A stretch of DNA of 64,000 nt, taken from positions 62,001 to 126,000 of the forward strand of contig WGNR01000006.1 of assembly GCA_016124445.1 (NCBI GenBank). The letters run 5' to 3'. Under the pieces are notes generated by a model. That model had not been told where the DNA came from, did no database searches, and saw only the letters and a list, made by a program, of their open reading frames with translations. This document shows positions 57,737 to 64,000 of this stretch, one piece after another. The position numbers and the translations under genes were made by a program. The number at the start of each line of letters is the position of its first letter. Position 1 is the first letter of the stretch. This DNA is from a bacterium. Lineage in GTDB: Bacteria; Planctomycetota; Planctomycetia; Pirellulales; Pirellulaceae.

Positions 57737-58264
57737 ATGACTCGCATGCAAGTCCGCCTGCTCATTCTCGTAGTGCTCGTCCTGTTTGGCGGGACTAAGT
57801 ATCTCTCGCAGTGGGCGCAAAACGGACTCTCGACGCCGCAGCCCACTAACGAGACAACCGTTAGTATTTCGGCACCTGACGAGTCAGATCTCGGGGCGCA
57901 GCTTGCCAAGTGGAACAAGGACGTTCTGCATGGACCGGACGAAGTGGCGGTTGTGCGTTACCTGAAGGAAAACGGCCGGCTACCCGATTCGTACATCACC
58001 AAGCACGAGGCCCGCAACCTGGGCTGGGATGCGGCCAAAGGCAATCTGCAGGATGTCGCCCCTGGGAAGAGTATCGGGGGCGACAAGTTCATGAACCGCG
58101 AAGGCGACTTGCCCAACTCACCGGCACGGCAATACTTCGAGGCCGACTTAAACTACCACGGCGGTCACCGCGGGGCCGAGCGATTGATCTATTCCAACGA
58201 TGGCCTGATGTTCGTGACGCGCGACCATTACCACTCGTTTCATCAAGTGAAGACGAAGCCATGA
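57737..58264 (+). CDS. Barnase-type ribonuclease, membrane-anchored
   Basis: A 175-residue protein: N-terminal hydrophobic helix (7-18, LLILVVLVLFGG), a short linker, then a complete barnase domain at about 65-173. It shares YITKHEARNLGW, AKGNLQDVAPGKSIGGDKF and NREGDLP with barnase from Bacillus. The catalytic residues align exactly: E135 (barnase E73), R145 (R83), R149 (R87), H164 (H102). It is expected to cleave single-stranded RNA after guanine. Its stop overlaps the barstar-like gene by 4 bases. The hydrophobic N-terminus suggests export or membrane attachment. Confidence 0.95.
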   Translation: MTRMQVRLLILVVLVLFGGTKYLSQWAQNGLSTPQPTNETTVSISAPDESDLGAQLAKWNKDVLHGPDEVAVVRYLKENGRLPDSYITKHEARNLGWDAAKGNLQDVAPGKSIGGDKFMNREGDLPNSPARQYFEADLNYHGGHRGAERLIYSNDGLMFVTRDHYHSFHQVKTKP

Positions 58265-58551
58265 GCGGCCCGCCTGAGAAGCGGATCGTGGTACCGGCTG
58301 ACTTGGATTCGATCGAAGCGATTTACACCCACCTGAAACAATCGCTTGAATTTCCCAGTTACTTCGGCCGCAATCTGGACGCGCTATGGGACTGCGCGAC
58401 GTCCGATATCACCCAGCCGACCTGCGTGGTCTGGCCCCGGCACTGGGCAAGCGGGAATCCGTATCTTTATCTTGGTGCGCTGCGGTTGCTGGGTGTCCTG
58501 CAAGATGCCGCTGAAGAGAACCCGCTGCTACGGATCGAACTGGTCGACTAG
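58261..58551 (+). CDS. Barstar-type ribonuclease inhibitor
   Basis: A 96-residue protein matching barstar: LDSIEAIYTHLKQSLEFP, then YFGRNLDALWDCAT. D40 and D44 align with barstar D35 and D39, the residues that plug the barnase active site. The start codon overlaps the stop of the ribonuclease gene (ATGA), giving coupled translation of toxin and immunity protein. No signal peptide, so it protects the cytoplasm. Confidence 0.93.
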   Translation: MSGPPEKRIVVPADLDSIEAIYTHLKQSLEFPSYFGRNLDALWDCATSDITQPTCVVWPRHWASGNPYLYLGALRLLGVLQDAAEENPLLRIELVD

Positions 58552-58585
58552 GGTCAGAAGAGCAGGGTAGCGGACAAGAAAAAGC

Positions 58586-58625
58586 GAAAGGACGGAGGCC
58601 TTGTCGCCGAGCCGTCCGTCCTTTC
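58586..58625 (-). terminator. Terminator of rpoD
   Basis: GAAAGGACGGA (58586-58596) pairs with TCCGTCCTTTC (58615-58625), 11 bp. Read on the minus strand it is followed by GCTTTTTCTT, so it works best for rpoD; it also separates the convergent barstar gene. Confidence 0.85.
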
Positions 58626-58657
58626 ACACACCCAATTTGGAGAGCGGTATTCGCTGC

Positions 58658-60187
58658 TTATGCGGTTTCGGCCGTATCTGCAGCGAGAATGTCTTCGGCT
58701 CCTTCCAGGAAGCTGGCCAACCCACGCGAGCGATAAGGCTGTTGCAGCTTGCGGACAGCTTTCGATTCGATCTGGCGAACACGTTCGCGGGTCACACTGA
58801 AGATCTTGCCAACCTCTTCCAGCGTGTAGGCATAACCATCGGTCAGGCCGTAACGCAGGCGGATGATCTCACGTTCGCGGTGATTCAGGTGCTGCATCAC
58901 TTCGCTCAAACGTTCCTTCAACGCTTCCTGGTGCGTTTCGTACAACGGGTCATCGTTGCGGTGATCTTCCAGGAACTCGCCGAAGAAGCTGTCGTCGTGA
59001 TCCCCCACCGGCTGATCGAGCGAGAGCGGGTTGCGGTTCATCTTGCAGATCACTTTGGCGTCGTCGATCGAGATATCCATCCGCTGGGCGACTTCTTCCG
59101 GCGAAGGTTCGCGGCCCAGTTCTTGAACCAGTTCACGTGTGACGGCTCGGACCTTGCCCATGGTATCGATCATGTGAACCGGAACACGAATGGTTCGGCT
59201 CTGGTCGGCGATTGCCCGGGTGATGGCCTGACGAATCCACCAGGTGGCGTAGGTTGAGAACTTGTAGCCACGTTCGTGCTCGAATTTATCGACAGCTCGC
59301 ATCAGGCCCGTGTTGCCTTCCTGGATCAGGTCCAGGAAGCTCAGGCCGCGGTTGCGGTACTTCTTGGCGATCGAAACGACCAGTCGCAGGTTACCTGCTG
59401 AGAGACGACGCTTGGCGGCATCGTACTCTTCCTGGTACTCGGCGATCTTCTGAATGCGGCGGCGAAGGGTCGCGGGGCTTTCGAGTGTGACTCGCATCAG
59501 GCCACGCAGTTCTCGCTGCATGTCTTCCAGCGTTTGGCCGTTGAGGTGACCGCCATATTCACGAGCCAGTTCGATATTCTCGACAAGGGTGTCCATCCGC
59601 TGCGAGATTTCGCGAAGCTTCGACAGTTGCGGAGTCACCTTGTTGGTACGCAGATTCAACTCTTCAACCAGTTGGACCGCTTTCAGGCGGCGGCGAGAAA
59701 GACGCTTCCAAGCTTCATCACGCTTGGCGGCCGTAGCCTTCTTCGAGATAGCGACCCGCCAATCGATGGCGTTGGCTTCCAGCATGCCTTTGAGGGTGAT
59801 CAGGTTCGGCACGATCCGCTTCATGATCAACTTCTTTTCTTTGGCATTGGTTACCGAGACTTCCACGGTGCGGTCCAACCGCAATTGGCCGTCGCGAACC
59901 TTCGAGAGCTGATCGAACGCATGATGCAGGATCAAGTCGTTGGCGATCACGGCACGGCGGAAGCGAGCTCGCCACTTATCGATCTGTGTGGCGGCATCGA
60001 TTTCTTCGGCTCGGGTAAGCATCGGGATTTCGCCCATCTGCATCAGATACATCCGAACGGGGTCGTCGACCTGACTGACTTCTTCGGTTTCTTCTTCCTC
60101 GGAGCTATCACTGATGATCGAGAGATTATTGATCGAGACGTTATCGAATTCTTCGTCTTCGCGAAAAGAGTCGTGCGAGTTTGCCAT
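58658..60187 (-). CDS. rpoD: Principal RNA polymerase sigma factor RpoD
   Basis: A 509-residue group-1-like sigma-70. Region 1.2: [20 protein letters not shown]; a non-conserved region of about 200 residues; region 2: [27 protein letters not shown] then [20 protein letters not shown]; region 3: [14 protein letters not shown]; region 4: [45 protein letters not shown]. The start at 60187 follows GGAGAA; a longer frame to 60292 is less likely. The N-terminus is short and acidic with no full region 1.1. Housekeeping transcription. Confidence 0.96.
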   Translation of the reverse strand: MANSHDSFREDEEFDNVSINNLSIISDSSEEEETEEVSQVDDPVRMYLMQMGEIPMLTRAEEIDAATQIDKWRARFRRAVIANDLILHHAFDQLSKVRDGQLRLDRTVEVSVTNAKEKKLIMKRIVPNLITLKGMLEANAIDWRVAISKKATAAKRDEAWKRLSRRRLKAVQLVEELNLRTNKVTPQLSKLREISQRMDTLVENIELAREYGGHLNGQTLEDMQRELRGLMRVTLESPATLRRRIQKIAEYQEEYDAAKRRLSAGNLRLVVSIAKKYRNRGLSFLDLIQEGNTGLMRAVDKFEHERGYKFSTYATWWIRQAITRAIADQSRTIRVPVHMIDTMGKVRAVTRELVQELGREPSPEEVAQRMDISIDDAKVICKMNRNPLSLDQPVGDHDDSFFGEFLEDHRNDDPLYETHQEALKERLSEVMQHLNHREREIIRLRYGLTDGYAYTLEEVGKIFSVTRERVRQIESKAVRKLQQPYRSRGLASFLEGAEDILAADTAETA

Positions 60188-60655
60188 GGGTGCGTTCTCC
60201 TGAGGAGGTTTCTGAGACGACCGCTTGTGAAGCGATCGGGCGACGTCACCATGAAACGCAGCACCCATGCCGAAAGCTGATTCCCTCGCCAATGTATTTA
60301 CCTAAGTCCTTGCTTTATATAGAAATGCGTTGAATGTGGTTTCCCGGGGCGGTCGAGCCAATGTTGATGCATCGCATCAAATTGGCCGCGAAAACGTAGC
60401 AAAAAGCCACCAAAACCCCTCAGATCGCTGCCGGAAACCGAGACTCTGGCCAGATAGTTAGATGGGGAAAGCAGGGTGATCGTTCCATCAGAATGGCTCG
60501 ATGGACGCCAGTCAGGCAGGATTCGGGGCAAAATGTTGCTTTGGGGAAACATGCCCCACCCCATGGAGATTGGGGGGTGAATTTCTAAACAAATTGATAG
60601 GATGAAGACCTTCCTTTAATTCTGACTCCAACCCCTATGCAGTTTTGTGATCAAG
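60188..60655. promoter_or_regulatory. Divergent region between rpoD and crotonase gene
   Basis: About 470 bases. It must contain the rpoD promoter and that of the crotonase-like gene. The TCAGGAGAACG element is the rpoD Shine-Dalgarno. No other feature could be fixed. Confidence 0.35.
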
Positions 60656-61441
60656 ATGTCCGAGCCCCCAATCCAGGTCAAAGTCCATCAGTCGGTAGGA
60701 ACGATTTCGATTCATCGAGATGAGAAGCGAAATGCCCTGACTCGCGCGATGATCTTCGATCTGATCCAGGCCTTTCGAGATCTCCATGGCGAGAAAAAGG
60801 TACGAGCTGTCATCCTGACCGGCGGAGGATCGGCGTTTTGTTCTGGGCTTTGCCTGGAGGAAATGCACCAGATCATCCAGGAAGACGATAACCTGGAGCG
60901 GTGGCACCAAGACACCAGCACGTTGGCGGAGCTGCTGCAGCTGATGCTGCAGTTTCCCAAGCCAATCATCGCCGCGGTGAACGGGCCAGCGATGGGGTTC
61001 GGCGCTGGACTGGTTCTTGCGTCTGATCTCGCGATCGCCGGAAAGGAGGCGACGTTCGGCTTTCCGGAACCGAAACGAGGCCTCATTTCAGGGCTTTGCG
61101 CTCCGATCCTTCATTTTCGCATTGGAGGTCGACATGCAGCGCGGCTTCTTTTGACGGGCGAAACAATCACGGCCGAGCGAGCCGTAGAAATTGGTGCCTA
61201 CGACGAAATCGTACCGACGACCAGGCTGTGGGCCCATGGAAACGAGTTAACCAAACTGATCGGCCAATCGGCGCCTCAGGCAATTCAGCAAACCAAACGG
61301 CATCTCAATGAAACGATCGGCGAACACCTGCAAATGCTGATTTCGGTCGGTGCTGCGGAGAGCGCGACCAGTCGAACGACCGAAGCGGCCAAGGAAGGGT
61401 TGGCGGCATTTGTCGAGAAACGCGAGCCAGAATGGCCCTGA
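60656..61441 (+). CDS. Enoyl-CoA hydratase/isomerase-family protein
   Basis: A 261-residue crotonase-fold protein. CoA and oxyanion motifs: EKRNALTRAMIFDLIQAF, GGGSAFCSGLCLEE and AAVNGPAMGFGAGLVLASDLAIAG, then ATFGFPEPKRGLISG. Of the two catalytic glutamates of rat crotonase, the second (in FGFPEPKRG) is present, but the first position (E144, after the GGGC-like turn) appears to be hydrophobic in GFGAGLVLA. It may act as an isomerase or other family member rather than a classical hydratase. The ATG at 60656 is preferred over GTG at 60647. Confidence 0.85.
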   Translation: MSEPPIQVKVHQSVGTISIHRDEKRNALTRAMIFDLIQAFRDLHGEKKVRAVILTGGGSAFCSGLCLEEMHQIIQEDDNLERWHQDTSTLAELLQLMLQFPKPIIAAVNGPAMGFGAGLVLASDLAIAGKEATFGFPEPKRGLISGLCAPILHFRIGGRHAARLLLTGETITAERAVEIGAYDEIVPTTRLWAHGNELTKLIGQSAPQAIQQTKRHLNETIGEHLQMLISVGAAESATSRTTEAAKEGLAAFVEKREPEWP

Positions 61442-61874
61442 TATCCAGGTTTTAATTAGGTACCAGACCTGGGGTAAATCGATAAAAAGTGTGATTCTCG
61501 CTAAATAATACTGTCTTTGCCTAGTAAGAAAGCGGGGACAGCAAAGGACTGGCGTGCGATTTTTCTTTCTTCTAGAATTTGTAGAAGCGTCGTTTGTTGG
61601 AATGAACCCCGATCTGTTTCCTGGCGTAATTTCGATTAATCTCGATCTGGCGGGGCCATCGGTGGAGTTGAGGGGTTCATTGGTAAGGTAGGGGCTTATC
61701 AGCCAAAGTGAAACCGGCTTGGTTTTGCCGTTGGTCGGTAGAGCTTCGATATCACGCGCCATGCCCCACGAAAGCCGACGTCATTCGAGCTTTTGTTCCT
61801 GTCTATCCAAGAACATCAGAATTGAAACTTATCTTCCGGCTGCCAGAAATGTGGTAGCGAGGGTTTTTATATTG
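61442..61874. other. Intergenic region
   Basis: About 430 AT-richer bases between the crotonase gene and the lipoprotein gene. No gene, clear promoter or terminator was seen. Confidence 0.35.
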
Positions 61875-62312
61875 ATGCGAACCGGTTTCTTCCTGAGTCG
61901 GCAAATCTTTTCGAGTCGCGGTTTCGTGCTGATGGCGTTGCTGGTTGGTGCTGGATTGATTTTATTCGGATGCCAACAATCGCCTCCTGATGGTTATTCG
62001 ATTTCGGGAACGGTCAACTATCTCGGGCACCCGCTCCCGCGCGGCATCCTTCAGATGCGACCTTTGGCACCGACTACTGAGCAGACCAACGGGATGTCGT
62101 TCCAAGTAATCAACGGCGAGTTCAAATCTTCCCTGGCGGCACTGAACTTCCATCATGGTGGGAAGTATGAACTGATCATTTATGGCTTCGACGGAATCGC
62201 TCAGCCAGGCAAAGAAATGCCGATGGGACGAAGGCTTTTTTCCGAATTCGTTACTCGCGTCGACCTGCCGCCGCGCGATGTTTCTGACCTCAGCTTCAAC
62301 GTCTTAAAGTAG
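61875..62312 (+). CDS. Lipoprotein with carboxypeptidase-regulatory-like domain
   Basis: A 145-residue lipoprotein: hydrophobic leader with lipobox LILFGC (near residue 34), then a short beta-sandwich-like domain (YSISGTVNYLGHPLPRGILQM, GMSFQVINGEFKSSL, GGKYELIIYGFDG). This is typical of planctomycete small lipoproteins. The Met at 61875 is chosen because upstream in-frame sequence is not signal-like. Function unknown. Confidence 0.75.
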   Translation: MRTGFFLSRQIFSSRGFVLMALLVGAGLILFGCQQSPPDGYSISGTVNYLGHPLPRGILQMRPLAPTTEQTNGMSFQVINGEFKSSLAALNFHHGGKYELIIYGFDGIAQPGKEMPMGRRLFSEFVTRVDLPPRDVSDLSFNVLK

Positions 62313-62322
62313 CTTGGCCTCT

Positions 62323-62571
62323 CTAGCTGATCATCCAGGCACCCAGCATTCCCAGCCCGGCAGCGAAAAGAATCATTGCTCCTGCGCACCCGGTCATCTT
62401 GGGAAGCTCTTCGCCGTCGGCGACCATCTTGGCTTGGATTGCTTCGACTTGTTCTTTGGCTTCTTTCAGGCCAATGCCGCTCGCCTCACGGAGGACCTTG
62501 ATGGCCTGGATTTTCTGCCCCTGACGGAGCAACCGTTTGATCTCGTCTAGCGATGTCGGTTCGTCAGTCAT
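62323..62571 (-). CDS. Small protein with ribosomal L7/L12 C-terminal-like domain
   Basis: An 82-residue protein. Residues about 8-45 (LDEIKRLLRQGQKIQAIKVLREASGIGLKEAKEQVEAI) match the L7/L12 C-terminal fold, and a C-terminal membrane helix follows (CAGAMILFAAGLGMLGAWMI). Proteins with this pairing occur in many bacteria without a known role. It converges with the lipoprotein gene, 10 bases apart. Confidence 0.75.
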   Translation of the reverse strand: MTDEPTSLDEIKRLLRQGQKIQAIKVLREASGIGLKEAKEQVEAIQAKMVADGEELPKMTGCAGAMILFAAGLGMLGAWMIS

Positions 62572-62593
62572 GACTTCCTTCTGAGCAAGAACG

Positions 62594-62622
62594 AAAAAAG
62601 GAGTACCGGGAATGGTACTCCT
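62594..62622 (-). terminator. Intrinsic terminator
   Basis: AGGAGTACC (62599-62607) pairs perfectly with GGTACTCCT (62614-62622); on the minus strand it is followed by a run of T residues. It terminates the small gene that ends at 62708. Confidence 0.85.
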
Positions 62623-62707
62623 AAGTTTAGGTCAGATTTGAGTCGTTTCCGACGGGGGTGTTAGAAGGAATGAAAAATAACGTTCAGTAATTCGGTCGGG
62701 AAACGGG

Positions 62708-62920
62708 TTACGATTTCGGTCCCACCTTTTCCCATTCGCTCATGCGATTGGAATTTGGGGTCTCGAAGCCATGATACTGCGAACGCAGGTTGAGCAGTTC
62801 TTGGTCCATCCACTCGGAAAACTGCACAAAGGAAGCGAGGCCTACCATGATTGGGGCTTCCTCCCGATCTCGTGCATCTTCGAGCTTGATGAGCATGGTG
62901 TCGAAAAGCGAGTCGTTCAT
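62708..62920 (-). CDS. Small hypothetical protein
   Basis: A 70-residue helical protein (FDTMLIKLEDARDREEA, FVQFSEWMDQELLNLRSQY). The start at 62920 has GGGAG upstream; an intrinsic terminator follows. No recognised family. The well-placed expression signals favour a real gene. Confidence 0.65.
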   Translation of the reverse strand: MNDSLFDTMLIKLEDARDREEAPIMVGLASFVQFSEWMDQELLNLRSQYHGFETPNSNRMSEWEKVGPKS

Positions 62921-63779
62921 TAGCGAACTCCCTGGGGAAAGTTCGCTACGGTCCCTGTAGCTGACGGCAACGGATCCTTCGCTGCACAATGTGGTCTCGG
63001 TCTAATATTGAGACGTAACAGCAGGCGACTAAGTTCGCCTGTTTCCTAGATTAAGTAAAAGGGGCTCCGCGATGCAATAGGGATAACGCAGTCATATTTG
63101 GCATTACGGATCAATTAGTGGTGTTGAATCTCGCTAAAAAACCATTCAGGTGGTAGTTGATTCCCACTCGACGGGTGGTTTCTTGCGGTAAGCCGTTGAT
63201 GGATGGAGGAAACGAATGTTGGATATCCGTTATTCGTTGGAACCGGTGGCAATCTTGACGAGTTTCAGGGCGGATCAACATGAGATGTCGATCGCTAGAA
63301 AAGTTTCTAATTAAATCTACCGCACGAAGAGGGAAGAGATTTTGAGGACTAGCGGAATATTTCCGGGAATTCCTCAGGATGAGGCCGGAATTTCTCAAGA
63401 TTCGGGTGAAGATACCCGCGATTGCGATTGAGCGATCAGGCCGGATTGCGTAACTTCTGGCTCGTTTGCCTGGGCGATCGAGAAAATCTCGTTTGGCAGA
63501 CAAATGCCGTACTTTTTGGCAAACCATTTGCGTAGGCCAGTCGTAACGATTGTGCGAAACGCAAGGCAGATGGTCGCCCCTGACAGGGCAAAGCAGCTCG
63601 GTAAAACAGGCATATTCGGTTTGTTTTGCTAAGTTGGCAGAAGTTGCCCGGTCGGCGACGTTGCCAGGGACTGCACAACAAGACCGTGATAGGGATGGTT
63701 GAATCTCGAGTGCTAGCAGGTCGATAAGAAGGGTACTTCCTGAGAATACTTTTCGCCGTGAGTCACTTGCTTCATACGG
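62921..63779. other. Gene-poor region
   Basis: About 860 bases with no convincing gene. Several minus-strand frames (for example 63111-63527 and 63395-63613) lack Shine-Dalgarno sites and are biased in composition. No RNA gene was recognised. It could hold regulatory sequence or a decayed gene. Confidence 0.35.
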
Positions 63780-63890
63780 ATGGCTAAACCTGACACGGAA
63801 TACGGCACCATGGAAGACGCCAATGAACTATATTTGCGAGGTAGGGAAGCTGCCTCCCTTGGTTTGCCAGTAGAAGCAAGGCAAGCCTGA
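63780..63890 (+). CDS. Possible 36-residue protein
   Basis: ATG at 63780 (or 63810) opens a frame ending at TGA 63888-63890. The stretch NELYLRGREAASLGLPVEAR resembles the N-terminal helices of ribosome-modulation-factor-like small proteins. The Shine-Dalgarno is weak. It may be a truncated or decayed copy. Confidence 0.25.
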   Translation: MAKPDTEYGTMEDANELYLRGREAASLGLPVEARQA

Positions 63891-64000
63891 TAGGGAAACC
63901 CAGACCTCCGATTCCGGTCATGATTTTAGGAGCGTTGTGCTAGAGCGACCCAATCCCACTGCTCTGGCAAATGCGACGTTCAAAGGGAGTTTAGGATTCA

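Noticed and set aside
63111..63681. Three overlapping minus-strand frames near the window end
   Set aside because: They lack start signals, overlap each other in different frames and show no family resemblance.

Overview
The window is a bacterial chromosome segment. It most resembles a planctomycete of the Pirellulales (Blastopirellula, Bremerella or Rhodopirellula-like). This is inferred from the mix of families rather than from a marker gene: large secreted TPR proteins, an ECF sigma factor paired with a von Willebrand-like anti-sigma candidate, a BlaI repressor with an M56 peptidase, the alternative GlmU family, many weak or missing Shine-Dalgarno sites, some GTG/TTG starts, and a divergent flagellar gene set.

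Layout. 0.1-7.3 kb (minus strand): two secreted TPR proteins, then a large membrane protein with degenerate VWA features (probable anti-sigma factor) and its ECF sigma factor. 7.6-10.2 kb (plus): two overlapping, related membrane proteins of unknown function. 10.5-12.6 kb: malate dehydrogenase and an alpha/beta-hydrolase-fold protein that has lost its catalytic residues. 12.8-47.2 kb: one very large flagellar locus, interrupted only by two minus-strand genes at 38.2-41.3 kb (a phospholipase-C-like/DUF4332 fusion and a sulfotransferase). 47.3-52.2 kb: an aspartoacylase-family hydrolase, a diguanylate cyclase, an alternative GlmU, metF and tRNA-Leu(CAA). 52.4-56.0 kb: accessory-looking genes immediately after the tRNA (a PD-(D/E)XK nuclease-like protein, then a BlaI/M56 pair with a well-resolved twin operator). 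56.3-58.6 kb: a secreted protein and a very clear barnase/barstar pair. 58.6-62.9 kb: the main sigma factor RpoD, a crotonase-family protein, a lipoprotein and small proteins. The last 1 kb has no confident gene.

How the flagellar locus fits together. A TPR membrane protein, a FlgN-like chaperone, a soluble histidine kinase and a sigma-54 response regulator (an FlgS/FlgR-like pair) sit directly upstream of flgB-flgC-fliE-fliF-fliG-fliH-fliI-fliJ-motE-like-fliK-flgD-flgE-flbD-motA-motB-fliL-fliN-fliO-fliP-fliQ-fliR-flhB. After the two minus-strand genes come flhA-flhF-flhG-like, a small membrane protein and fliA. Between the regulator gene and flgB there is a near-consensus sigma-54 promoter preceded by three phased inverted repeats, so the kinase/regulator pair very probably switches on the adjoining basal-body operon. 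FliA, encoded at the far end, would drive late genes located elsewhere. No fliM, rod/ring genes flgF-I, filament or chemotaxis genes are in the window.

The most interesting signals are: (1) the sigma-54 promoter with its putative enhancer array; (2) a motor switch that departs from the textbook, with FliG lacking all five classical torque-helix charges and a FliN carrying FliM-like CheY-docking peptides with no fliM beside it; (3) an FlhG homologue without the Walker A lysines; (4) a 946-residue hook protein with three inserted beta-sandwich repeats; (5) the tRNA-adjacent nuclease; (6) the membrane-anchored barnase with its barstar.
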